Positions 1-5,900 of a DNA stretch of 16,737 nucleotides are shown in pieces. The DNA comes from Lachnospiraceae bacterium. Lineage in GTDB: Bacteria; Bacillota; Clostridia; Lachnospirales; Lachnospiraceae. Position 1 is the stretch's first letter; each line of letters begins with the position of its first letter. Position numbers and translations under genes: made by a program. The notes under the pieces were generated by a model. The model was not told the DNA's origin. It saw only the letters and a program-made list of their open reading frames with translations, and ran no database searches. Where the stretch lies: NCBI GenBank assembly GCA_016297945.1, contig JAEDFR010000048.1, forward strand, positions 1 through 16,737. The letters are read 5' to 3'.

Positions 1-6
1 TGAGTT

Positions 7-95
7 TTGAAACCGGGCATTTAATAAATACTTTGTGAGCATGCCGCTTAGAAATACCGGAAACCGAAGTATGAAGCGGCAAAGATATATATTTC
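7..95 (+). repeat. Dispersed repeat, copy A
   Basis: Three blocks match, in the same order and nearly the same spacing, a second copy at 3223-3312. Block 1 (7-21, TTGAAACCGGGCATT) is identical to 3223-3237. Block 2 (41-58) matches 3252-3269 at 15 of 18 positions. Block 3 (78-90, GGCAAAGATATAT) is identical to 3293-3305. In copy B block 1 is the right arm of a perfect terminator hairpin. Here the left arm would lie before position 1, outside the window. Copy A also contains a hairpin: GCCGCTT (43-49) pairs with AAGCGGC (74-80), with ATACCGG and CCG-aa-GTAT able to pair inside. That stem is not preserved in copy B. The similarity is seen directly. Whether this is a mobile element, a structured RNA or a duplicated terminator region is unknown. 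Confidence 0.6.
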
Positions 96-237
96 TGTAA
101 GGGTGACTGCCATCCCGCAAAGATTGCGAACTTTGTGAGAAACGTGGCAGAGCGTCTGCATAATCGGTCAGCAAACTCCATATATCACGCTTTCTGCTTA
201 TAGATGATGGGAACACAAATCCGAAATGGGAATTATT
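96..237. other. Gene-free region with short hairpins
   Basis: No convincing gene lies between the window start and the tmcAL stop codon. Small perfect inverted repeats are visible: CGCAA (116-120) with TTGCG (124-128), CAAAG (118-122) with CTTTG (131-135), GCAGA (147-151) with TCTGC (155-159), and CTGCC (107-111) with GGCAG (146-150). Some are mutually exclusive, so alternative folds are possible. This is where tmcAL transcription would end, but I see no hairpin followed by a clean T-run on the minus strand. A minus-strand reading frame opens from 181 to the window edge but lacks a good ribosome binding site and is probably not a gene. Confidence 0.4.
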
Positions 238-1473
238 TTAAATTTTTATTACCTGTCTGCGGTATTCATCACGCATTCCTGCATGATATTTGGTGCCGGC
301 GATACATTCGTAGATATGAGAAGCCTGAATATCCTGTTCGAACTGTCTCTGACCAATTGGGTACAACTGAGATGAAGCAGTTGTTGTTTTGGTAATTAAC
401 GGAATAGATGTATGGGATTTTAAAGTTTTGGTTAATGCATCAGCTTTGGAGTTGAAACCCAAAACTCTTGCATAGAATGTGATTCCGTTTTCCTTAAACA
501 ATTGGACGTCTTCGGCTTTGATGTCTAATAGGATATGAGATAAGCAACGGCTAATCCGTGCATAAGTAATATCCTTACTCTTTAAAATATCACAGAAATC
601 ATCAAAACTCTGCATGGAGAACATTTCTTTCTCCAGTTTATCCGAAATTGCCTGCGTCACATCAAAATACTGGGTAAATCCCTGGCCTCGTTCCTTCAAT
701 AATTTGAATTTTATCATGGAAGAAAAATCACTTGCATAGACCGGAAATGTCTTGTGGAAATCTTCTTTCATAATATCAAAAGCCAAAGCCGGTATCTGTG
801 ATTGAATCATATCCAGATTATCCTGCAAAGAAAGCGATTGGCGAATGGAAATCGCTGAACTGAAGTTTTCGGCAAGCTTATACGAATGATAATCAGAACC
901 AATACGGGTGTTGGTATACGGTTTTATGCTGCTGTTTTGCCGGATAATTGCCTTGATATATTCGATTCCCAAAATATTATTGGGAAATCCGAGAATGGTA
1001 TCAAACGTTGTAAATCCGTTTATGGTCTCGGCAAGTGCCGCATTTCTGGCAACCGGATAAGTGTCGCCGTTTTTAAGTTTTGTCTTAAGGCTTTGCACAA
1101 AATCTTCGGATTCGTCCACCAGTGCATGTGCAATTTTGGAAAGCATGGTTATGTCCCCGCTTTCACTTCCAAAGCAAACAGAATCTACACAGCCTAACTG
1201 GTTTAAAATAGAGATTGCACCCATGGCAAAGTATTCAGCACTGGCTGTTGCATAACAGGTCGGTAATTCAATGACCATGTCGGCACCGCCGGATAATGCC
1301 ATCTTAGCGCGGCTGTATTTGTCAATCAATGCAGGCGTACCCCTTTGCATGTGATTGCCGCTCATGACAACAATGATGTAATCGGCTCCGGTAATTTCCT
1401 TTGCTTTTCTGATTTGATATAAATGTCCGTTGTGGAACGGATTGTATTCTGCAATGATTCCGGTTATTTTCAT
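238..1473 (-). CDS. tmcAL: tRNA(Met) cytidine acetate ligase TmcAL (YlbM family)
   Basis: The 411-aa product belongs to the TmcAL/YlbM family. In Bacillus subtilis this enzyme uses acetate and ATP, through an acetyl-adenylate, to make N4-acetylcytidine at the wobble base of elongator tRNA-Met. The N-terminus has the nucleotidyltransferase-type HxGH motif (HNGH, residues 14-17) within IAEYNPFHNGH. It is followed by MSGNHMQRG (37-45) and a later NNILGIEY segment, all characteristic of the family. Length is normal (about 400 aa). In the SGN-x-x-QRG motif, position 41 is His where Phe is usual as I recall the family. The start at 1473 is preceded on the minus strand by AGAAGGGAAACATT, a good ribosome binding site. 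The gene is divergent from the 170-aa ORF and lies next to pta, so an acetate-using enzyme sits beside acetate metabolism. Confidence 0.93.
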   Translation of the reverse strand: MKITGIIAEYNPFHNGHLYQIRKAKEITGADYIIVVMSGNHMQRGTPALIDKYSRAKMALSGGADMVIELPTCYATASAEYFAMGAISILNQLGCVDSVCFGSESGDITMLSKIAHALVDESEDFVQSLKTKLKNGDTYPVARNAALAETINGFTTFDTILGFPNNILGIEYIKAIIRQNSSIKPYTNTRIGSDYHSYKLAENFSSAISIRQSLSLQDNLDMIQSQIPALAFDIMKEDFHKTFPVYASDFSSMIKFKLLKERGQGFTQYFDVTQAISDKLEKEMFSMQSFDDFCDILKSKDITYARISRCLSHILLDIKAEDVQLFKENGITFYARVLGFNSKADALTKTLKSHTSIPLITKTTTASSQLYPIGQRQFEQDIQASHIYECIAGTKYHAGMRDEYRRQVIKI

Positions 1474-1565
1474 AATGTTTCCCTTCTATGTTTGATATAA
1501 TGAAAACAATTCTTTGCTATAGTATGTCATTTTACAAGAAAATTAGTAAGTAAAATCTGTGTAAT
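1474..1565. promoter_or_regulatory. Divergent intergenic region between tmcAL and the 170-aa ORF
   Basis: This AT-rich 92-bp gap must hold the tmcAL promoter, and possibly one for the rightward ORF. A TATAAT sits on the plus strand at 1496-1501 and a TATAGT at 1518-1523. Neither has a well-placed TTGACA-like -35 on that strand, and on the minus strand I find no convincing -35/-10 pair. The region is probably promoter-bearing, but the exact elements cannot be called. Confidence 0.4.
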
Positions 1566-2078
1566 GTGCTGTATTATTTAGAGTATCATTTTTTGAGGGA
1601 AGAGACAACTTTTTTCGATATTTGTTTTGAAATAGCACAAGTGACCAATGAATTTAAAATTTCGAAGTCGGTATATTCCGGTGATGAACTTGATGTTTAT
1701 GCCGATTTAATCAGAGGAATAGAATTGAGAAGTCAAAGTGTTATATTCCATATTTGTTATCTGGATTCAAATCAATATGCGGTGTTGTGTGAATATGATG
1801 CAACGGATGTCGGTTGGATAATAGAAGGAAATGTAGAAAAGTATTATACCGAAGAAGAATTGAATGAGCAGAAACGTAGCAAGGAGGAATATATAAACAG
1901 GCAATCGGAAAACATTTGTGTGGATAAAATCGATTTTGCAAATGCTTTTGATGGTAAGGAAGTGCATATTTTAGATGGAATTAGCTGGGGCTGTTTGTAT
2001 GTATTCGATATATCAGAAGATATGAATACGATTAAAAGCAATGGAGATAAAACAGAGTATATCCGGGATACAAAATAA
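1566..2078 (+). CDS. Hypothetical protein, 170 aa, unrecognised
   Basis: I do not recognise this protein. It is an AT-rich, acidic, apparently soluble sequence with no signal peptide or membrane segment. Hydrophobic and aromatic strands dominate the N-terminal half, followed by a charged helical stretch around residues 95-112 (EEELNEQKRSKEEY) and a shorter C-terminal segment. It could be read as a small alpha/beta domain, but that is only an impression. The listed start is GTG, with an in-frame stop just upstream (1551-1553) and no clear Shine-Dalgarno sequence. An in-frame TTG at 1593 is the alternative, and no early in-frame ATG exists. The gene may therefore be 5'-truncated or a remnant. 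Its stop codon overlaps a partial copy of the terminator-associated repeat. It sits between tmcAL and pta, where I know of no conserved family. Confidence 0.45.
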   Translation: MLYYLEYHFLREETTFFDICFEIAQVTNEFKISKSVYSGDELDVYADLIRGIELRSQSVIFHICYLDSNQYAVLCEYDATDVGWIIEGNVEKYYTEEELNEQKRSKEEYINRQSENICVDKIDFANAFDGKEVHILDGISWGCLYVFDISEDMNTIKSNGDKTEYIRDTK

Positions 2079-2097
2079 ATGCCCGGTCTATGTATGT
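2078..2097 (+). repeat. Partial copy C of the repeat hairpin left arm
   Basis: AATGCCCGGT at 2078-2087, immediately at the stop codon of the 170-aa ORF, equals the left arm of the pta terminator (3201-3210). The following bases also resemble that hairpin's loop (ATGT at 2094-2097 versus 3217-3220). The matching right arm ACCGGGCATT is absent, so this copy cannot form the terminator. It may be a decayed third copy, although a ten-base match next to a stop codon could also be chance. Confidence 0.35.
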
Positions 2098-2127
2098 GAA
2101 ATAATACATATTTCTGATTTTGAAAAC

Positions 2128-2156
2128 TTGTTTTGAAAAAATGAATGCATTATAAT
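2128..2156 (+). promoter_or_regulatory. pta promoter
   Basis: TTGTTT (2128-2133) is separated by exactly 17 bases from a consensus TATAAT (2151-2156), which fits a housekeeping sigma-A promoter. The -10 ends 32 bases before the pta start codon. Two direct copies of TTTTGAAAA (2118-2126 and 2131-2139) overlap the -35 with a 13-bp period and might be a binding site for a regulator. That last point is speculation. Confidence 0.65.
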
Positions 2157-2188
2157 AAAAACAAGGTGTAGCGAAAGGAGACTGTGTC

Positions 2189-3190
2189 ATGTCCTACATA
2201 GATACAATAAAAGAAAAAGCAAAGTTCGACAAAAAAACGATTGTTTTGCCGGAGACCAATGACAAACGTACGTTGATTGCAGCAGCACATATTTTGGAAG
2301 AGGGAATTGCCAATCTGATTATGATCGGCAATGAAGAAAAGATTATGGATGGTGCGAGATGGTTAGAGGTCGAGCTTAACGGAGTTACGATTATTGATCC
2401 GGAAAACTGTCTGAAGTTTCAGGAATACGCAGATTTATTATATGAATTGCGTAAGTCAAAGGGAATGACCCTTGAAAAAGCAGTAGAAATTTTGAAAAAA
2501 GATTATTTGACGTTCGGTGTTATCATGGTAAAAGCCAATGATGCAGACGGAATGGTTGCAGGTGCCTGTCATGCAACTGCCGATACCTTAAGACCGGCAT
2601 TGCAGATATTAAAAACGGCTCCCGGTGTCAAGCTGGTTTCCGGATTTTTTATTCTGGATGTCCCGGATTGTCAATACGGTGAAAACGGCACCTTCTTGTT
2701 TGCGGATTGCGGATTAAATCAGGATCCGACAGCAGAAGAGTTGGCTGCCATTGCAGAAAGCTCAGCACGTAGCTTTATGAGCCTTGTAGGTGCAAAACCG
2801 ATTATCGCCATGCTTTCGCATTCGACAAAGGGAAGTGCCAAACATGTGTTGGTCGATAAAGTGGTAGAAGCAACACGGATTGCTAAAGAACAATACCCCA
2901 ATCTATGCGTGGATGGTGAACTTCAGGCAGATGCCGCACTGGTTCCGCATGTTGCAAAATCAAAAGCGCCGGGCAGTGAAGTGGCAGGTAAAGCCAATGT
3001 ATTGGTATTTCCGAATTTAGACTGTGGTAATATCTCTTATAAACTGGTTCAGCGTCTTGGAAAAGCAGAGGCTTATGGTCCCATGCTTCAGGGAATCTCC
3101 AAACCTGTAAATGATTTATCCCGTGGTTGTTCTTGGGAAGATATTGTCGGTGTTGTTGCCCTGACAGCCGTACAGGCACAGTTGGTTTAG
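2189..3190 (+). CDS. pta: Phosphate acetyltransferase (phosphotransacetylase)
   Basis: The product interconverts acetyl-CoA plus phosphate and acetyl-phosphate plus CoA in the cytoplasm, normally paired with acetate kinase to make ATP and acetate. At 333 aa it is the short, single-domain form (PTA_PTB family), without the extra N-terminal domains of E. coli Pta. Family motifs run along the length: a FADCGLNQDP segment (171-180), SHSTKGSAKH (210-219), VDGELQADAALVP (241-253), APGSEVAGKANVLVFPNLD (260-278) and DLSRGCSWEDIV (309-320). The last holds the Ser-Arg pair (311-312) and Asp318, which correspond to active-site residues known from the Methanosarcina enzyme. AAAGGAG (2174-2180) lies 8 bases before the ATG. 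The usual partner ackA does not follow; the gene ends at a strong bidirectional terminator instead. The product call is secure. Confidence 0.96.
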   Translation: MSYIDTIKEKAKFDKKTIVLPETNDKRTLIAAAHILEEGIANLIMIGNEEKIMDGARWLEVELNGVTIIDPENCLKFQEYADLLYELRKSKGMTLEKAVEILKKDYLTFGVIMVKANDADGMVAGACHATADTLRPALQILKTAPGVKLVSGFFILDVPDCQYGENGTFLFADCGLNQDPTAEELAAIAESSARSFMSLVGAKPIIAMLSHSTKGSAKHVLVDKVVEATRIAKEQYPNLCVDGELQADAALVPHVAKSKAPGSEVAGKANVLVFPNLDCGNISYKLVQRLGKAEAYGPMLQGISKPVNDLSRGCSWEDIVGVVALTAVQAQLV

Positions 3191-3200
3191 AAAAAAATAA

Positions 3201-3243
3201 AATGCCCGGTTTCTTCATGTAATTGAAACCGGGCATTGTTTTT
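3201..3243. terminator. Bidirectional terminator between pta and the membrane protein gene
   Basis: A perfect 13-bp stem joins AATGCCCGGTTTC (3201-3213) with GAAACCGGGCATT (3225-3237) around an 11-nt loop. On the plus strand it is followed by GTTTTTGTT. On the minus strand it is followed by a long T-rich run (complement of the A-rich stretch 3190-3200). It can therefore end both pta and the convergent leftward gene. The right arm is also block 1 of the dispersed repeat. Confidence 0.9.
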
Positions 3244-3312
3244 GTTCGCTTATGACGCTAAGAAATTCCAAGAAACCTTGTCAAATTCCGCGGGCAAAGA
3301 TATATGATTTCA
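3223..3312 (+). repeat. Dispersed repeat, copy B
   Basis: This copy matches copy A (7-95) in three colinear blocks: the terminator right arm, an ATGACGCTAAGAAATTCC segment (3252-3269), and GGCAAAGATATAT (3293-3305). Copies A and B are direct repeats about 3.2 kb apart and enclose tmcAL, the 170-aa ORF and pta. Just beyond it, CAGTTAG is tandemly duplicated (3311-3324) at the stop codon of the membrane protein gene. Confidence 0.6.
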
Positions 3313-3320
3313 GTTAGCAG

Positions 3321-4919
3321 TTAGGTCAATGGTTTATTTAATCTCAATTCATAAACGCTGAGCGCTGACAGGAAATATCCCGTCAGATAAAAACAAAAAT
3401 AGTACATAAAAAACATGGCGGGTGCCGTCAGAAAAATGAAGACAAGCTGGAAACCGGAGAGGAATAAAAGTGCTGCCATTGCATATTTTTTTGCAAGGAT
3501 ACAGATAATCATGCAAAGCAGTGCAATCACAAATGTCGGCAGGCAGTTATACATGATAGGATACAGTATGTTTGTTTTAATGTGATCGGTTTCATAATGC
3601 CTGCATGACAGAATATCAATGGTTTTGTTTCTGATCGGTTCACCAAACGGAGCGTTTGAATAATAATAGCGGTCGCGGTAGTTTTCACCATAGTAATTCA
3701 ATGTATAGATTGTTTCAACAGTCGGAGCAGTTGGATGATTGATGTCATCAGGAACCATTCCGTTCGTATATTTGAAAGTCTGCCAGCGATAATACAGAAA
3801 ATGATCAAAGTTATTTAGAATCAGATCGAAGGAAGCTTTCATAAAAGCGTTCAACTGTTCTTTTGGAAGAATATCCGGAATATTCCAGTATTGGCTGATG
3901 TTGCGAACAGAAGGATGATTGCGTAATGCCTGCACATCAATCAGTTCATTGATGGTCATAATGTCATCATAGGCATGTTCGCCCCGTATTTCTTCCTGGG
4001 CAAATATATTGCCAAGCGGATTGATCACGAGAGAAATGGGGTATTTGTTACTTCCATTTAGCGCAATTTTATTTGGAAGATTAAAGCATAAAAAGGCGCA
4101 TAAAACTATGAGAAAACAAAAGATTGCATGTTTTAGGCATGATCGAAATCTATTTTTCTTATAAAATAGGAAGAAGAAATAAAAGGGAAGGAACAATAGC
4201 ATATAAATAAATTCGCTCCTCCATGCAATGACTAATCCGGTCAAAACAGATAAAATAATCATATGTCTAATATGAATCGTTTGTCTCTTCCATATAAACA
4301 GGCAGGATGCTAAAATAAGTAAAAAGAGAAAACCTACAAGGGTGGCTCTTAATGTAAACAGACAACCGTCTAAAACAGGCAGAAGAAAAAAAACGGCACG
4401 TGCAATGAAAAATCGATGACCGGGATAAATCTCTTTTAAGTTTTTGAAAATATATGCATAAATGCAACTAATGATAATAATCTGAAAAAAGGCAATGCTA
4501 CCCATGGAAGGAAAGAAACGGATACAGCAGATATAAAACAAACTGGTAAGTCCGGTCTGAGCAGGAGATAAGGAATAATCCCGGATGGCATTTAGGACAT
4601 AAAAGTCATCTCCCTTGAATATGCCGGGCCAGGTCAGGATTAATAATATAAATAACGGTATGAAATAAAGAAGAAACTGTTTTAAATAAGAAAGAAAACA
4701 GTTATTTTTTTGGATAAATAGATACAAAGCTGTAAAAATAAGAAAGAAAACACAATAGCCAAATATACAGGAGAGAAAAACAGAGAGAAGCCGGATATTT
4801 TGGTTGGAAATGTCCGTAGTAAAAACGTTTGACACCTGATGACGTAATAAAAATGAATAAGCAAGATAAAACACAGCCGATAAAGCAGATATTATTATTT
4901 TATGTTTAGATGATTTCAT
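3321..4919 (-). CDS. Polytopic membrane protein, possible GT-C-type glycosyltransferase
   Basis: The 532-aa product is strongly hydrophobic. Likely membrane segments lie near residues 8-26, 44-70, 81-100, 125-158, 172-190, 193-210, 219-233, 237-253, 263-280, and, after a long hydrophilic stretch, 455-475 and 480-522. Residues 281-450 are soluble and rich in Tyr and Asn. The order (several helices, an acidic motif GDDF at 103-106 after an early helix, an AWRSE motif at 232-236, then a large outer domain) resembles GT-C glycosyltransferases and DUF6020-like families that transfer sugars from lipid carriers. This is a fold-level guess; no family motif proves it. The gene is convergent with pta and divergent from yceD, and looks more AT-rich than its neighbours. 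It occupies the position where ackA commonly lies in related bacteria. On the minus strand GGCGG precedes the ATG by 9 bases. Confidence 0.75.
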   Translation of the reverse strand: MKSSKHKIIISALSAVFYLAYSFLLRHQVSNVFTTDISNQNIRLLSVFLSCIFGYCVFFLIFTALYLFIQKNNCFLSYLKQFLLYFIPLFILLILTWPGIFKGDDFYVLNAIRDYSLSPAQTGLTSLFYICCIRFFPSMGSIAFFQIIIISCIYAYIFKNLKEIYPGHRFFIARAVFFLLPVLDGCLFTLRATLVGFLFLLILASCLFIWKRQTIHIRHMIILSVLTGLVIAWRSEFIYMLLFLPFYFFFLFYKKNRFRSCLKHAIFCFLIVLCAFLCFNLPNKIALNGSNKYPISLVINPLGNIFAQEEIRGEHAYDDIMTINELIDVQALRNHPSVRNISQYWNIPDILPKEQLNAFMKASFDLILNNFDHFLYYRWQTFKYTNGMVPDDINHPTAPTVETIYTLNYYGENYRDRYYYSNAPFGEPIRNKTIDILSCRHYETDHIKTNILYPIMYNCLPTFVIALLCMIICILAKKYAMAALLFLSGFQLVFIFLTAPAMFFMYYFCFYLTGYFLSALSVYELRLNKPLT

Positions 4920-4949
4920 AGTAGGATTCCGCCTGTTTATGATAATAGT

Positions 4950-4996
4950 TTTTTCGCCTTACGAAAAAGTATAACATAAAATTGTTTTTCGGTAAA
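4950..4996 (-). promoter_or_regulatory. Candidate promoter of the membrane protein gene, with inverted repeat
   Basis: Read on the minus strand, TTTACC (4996-4991) is followed after 17 bases by TATACT (4973-4968) preceded by TGT, an extended -10. Just downstream an inverted repeat TTTTTCG (4950-4956) and CGAAAAA (4962-4968) touches the -10 and could be an operator. The -35 is weak, so the call rests mainly on the extended -10. Confidence 0.45.
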
Positions 4997-5030
4997 TCTG
5001 AACAGACAGACAAAAAAATGTGAATGCTTG

Positions 5031-5059
5031 TTGACAAACAGAATGAAGTTATGTATAAT
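5031..5059 (+). promoter_or_regulatory. yceD-rpmF promoter, full consensus
   Basis: TTGACA (5031-5036), a 17-base spacer and TATAAT (5054-5059) match the sigma-A consensus at every position. The -10 ends 26 bases before the yceD start codon. This should be a strong constitutive promoter, fitting a ribosomal protein operon. Confidence 0.9.
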
Positions 5060-5085
5060 CGTTTGAGTGTGGATAGGAGTATGAT

Positions 5086-5610
5086 ATGTTACTTAATCTG
5101 ACAGATATCTTATCAAATGAAGGAAAAGTAGAAGATTTTTCTATCACGTACTCACCGGCTTTTTATAAAAAGGCAGGTGGTCAGTTTAAGGTCTTAGAAG
5201 ATGGACCGATTTCCTTGATACTGTCTAATACAGGCAAAGGAAAACTTAAACTGAGCGGTGAAGGAAGGTTACTTTTGCAGGCACGATGTGATCGTTGTCT
5301 TACGAGAGTGGATATTTCGATTGAGATTTCTTTTGATGAGCAGATTAGTGAGGAATATATTCAAAATCCCACAGAGGATGCCGATGCGTTTTCATATCTT
5401 GACGGGTATTCGTTAGATACTGATATACTAATCGGAAATGAAATATTGATAAACTGGCCGGTAAAAATCTTGTGCAAAGAGGATTGCAAAGGTATATGTC
5501 CAAAATGCGGTAGAGATTTAAACCAAGGGGATTGCGGTTGCGATACTTTTGAACCGGATCCACGTATGGCAGTGCTAAAAGATATCTTTATCGCGAGCAA
5601 GGAGGTGTAA
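5086..5610 (+). CDS. yceD: YceD family (DUF177) 23S rRNA accumulation protein
   Basis: The 174-aa product belongs to the YceD/DUF177 family, whose bacterial members are needed for normal 23S rRNA accumulation and are almost always encoded just before rpmF. The conserved core includes ARCDRCLTRV with Cys68 and Cys71. The C-terminal tail has a Cys-rich zinc-ribbon-like segment with Cys130, 134, 138, 141, 150 and 152, a pattern common in Firmicutes members. The start is set by ATAGGAG (5073-5079), 6 bases before the ATG; another ATG at 5081 is out of frame and closes quickly. The stop codon lies inside the ribosome binding region of rpmF, with two bases between the genes, which points to translational coupling. 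The family call is firm. The molecular mechanism is not known from sequence. Confidence 0.9.
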   Translation: MLLNLTDILSNEGKVEDFSITYSPAFYKKAGGQFKVLEDGPISLILSNTGKGKLKLSGEGRLLLQARCDRCLTRVDISIEISFDEQISEEYIQNPTEDADAFSYLDGYSLDTDILIGNEILINWPVKILCKEDCKGICPKCGRDLNQGDCGCDTFEPDPRMAVLKDIFIASKEV

Positions 5611-5612
5611 AG

Positions 5613-5795
5613 ATGGGTGCTATTTGTCCTAAAAACAAATCTTCAAAAGGTAGAAGAGATCAGAGAAGAGCAAACTGGAAAATGTCTGCTCCTACTTTAG
5701 TAAAGTGCAGCAAATGCGGTGAATTGATGAAACCTCACAGAGTATGCAAAGCATGCGGCGCTTACAATAAACGCGAAATCATCGCAGTTGACTAA
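5613..5795 (+). CDS. rpmF: Large-subunit ribosomal protein bL32
   Basis: This 60-aa protein is ribosomal protein L32 of the 50S subunit. It has the basic N-terminal tail with RRDQRRANWKMSAP (14-27), followed by a zinc ribbon with Cys32-x2-Cys35 and Cys45-x2-Cys48. It is therefore the zinc-binding (C+) form rather than the zinc-independent paralogue used under zinc limitation. The N-terminus MGAICPKNKSSK is the clostridial type rather than the MAVPKRK type. AAGGAGGTG (5599-5607) lies 5 bases before the ATG and overlaps the end of yceD. Confidence 0.97.
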   Translation: MGAICPKNKSSKGRRDQRRANWKMSAPTLVKCSKCGELMKPHRVCKACGAYNKREIIAVD

Positions 5796-5812
5796 TTGTT
5801 TAGTTGAATTCT

Positions 5813-5847
5813 AAAGCCTTCGACGCTTGTTCGAAGGCTTTTTTCTT
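5813..5847 (+). terminator. Terminator after rpmF
   Basis: AAAGCCTTCGA (5813-5823) pairs perfectly with TCGAAGGCTTT (5831-5841) around a 7-nt loop and runs into a T-rich tract (TTTTTTCTT). This is a strong intrinsic terminator separating yceD-rpmF from plsX, so plsX needs its own promoter. Confidence 0.95.
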
Positions 5848-5874
5848 GCATTTTCTTCTTTATTCTAGTATATT
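5846..5874 (+). promoter_or_regulatory. Candidate plsX promoter
   Basis: TTGCAT (5846-5851) and TATATT (5869-5874) are spaced by 17 bases directly after the rpmF terminator, with the -10 ending 26 bases before the plsX ATG. I see no FapR-like operator of the Bacillus type overlapping it. Confidence 0.6.
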
Positions 5875-5900
5875 TATAAGAAGTATGGAGGAGTATACGC

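Noticed and set aside
1..181. Minus-strand open frame from an ATG at 181 running off the left edge
   Set aside because: No good ribosome binding site, no recognisable protein, and it is translated through the repeat and hairpin cluster. Probably a chance open frame.
204..395. Plus-strand 63-codon frame at the end of tmcAL
   Set aside because: It overlaps the tmcAL C-terminus on the opposite strand, has no ribosome binding site and no family resemblance.
1564..1581. ATG at 1564 as start of the 170-aa ORF
   Set aside because: It is in another frame and meets a TAG after five codons.
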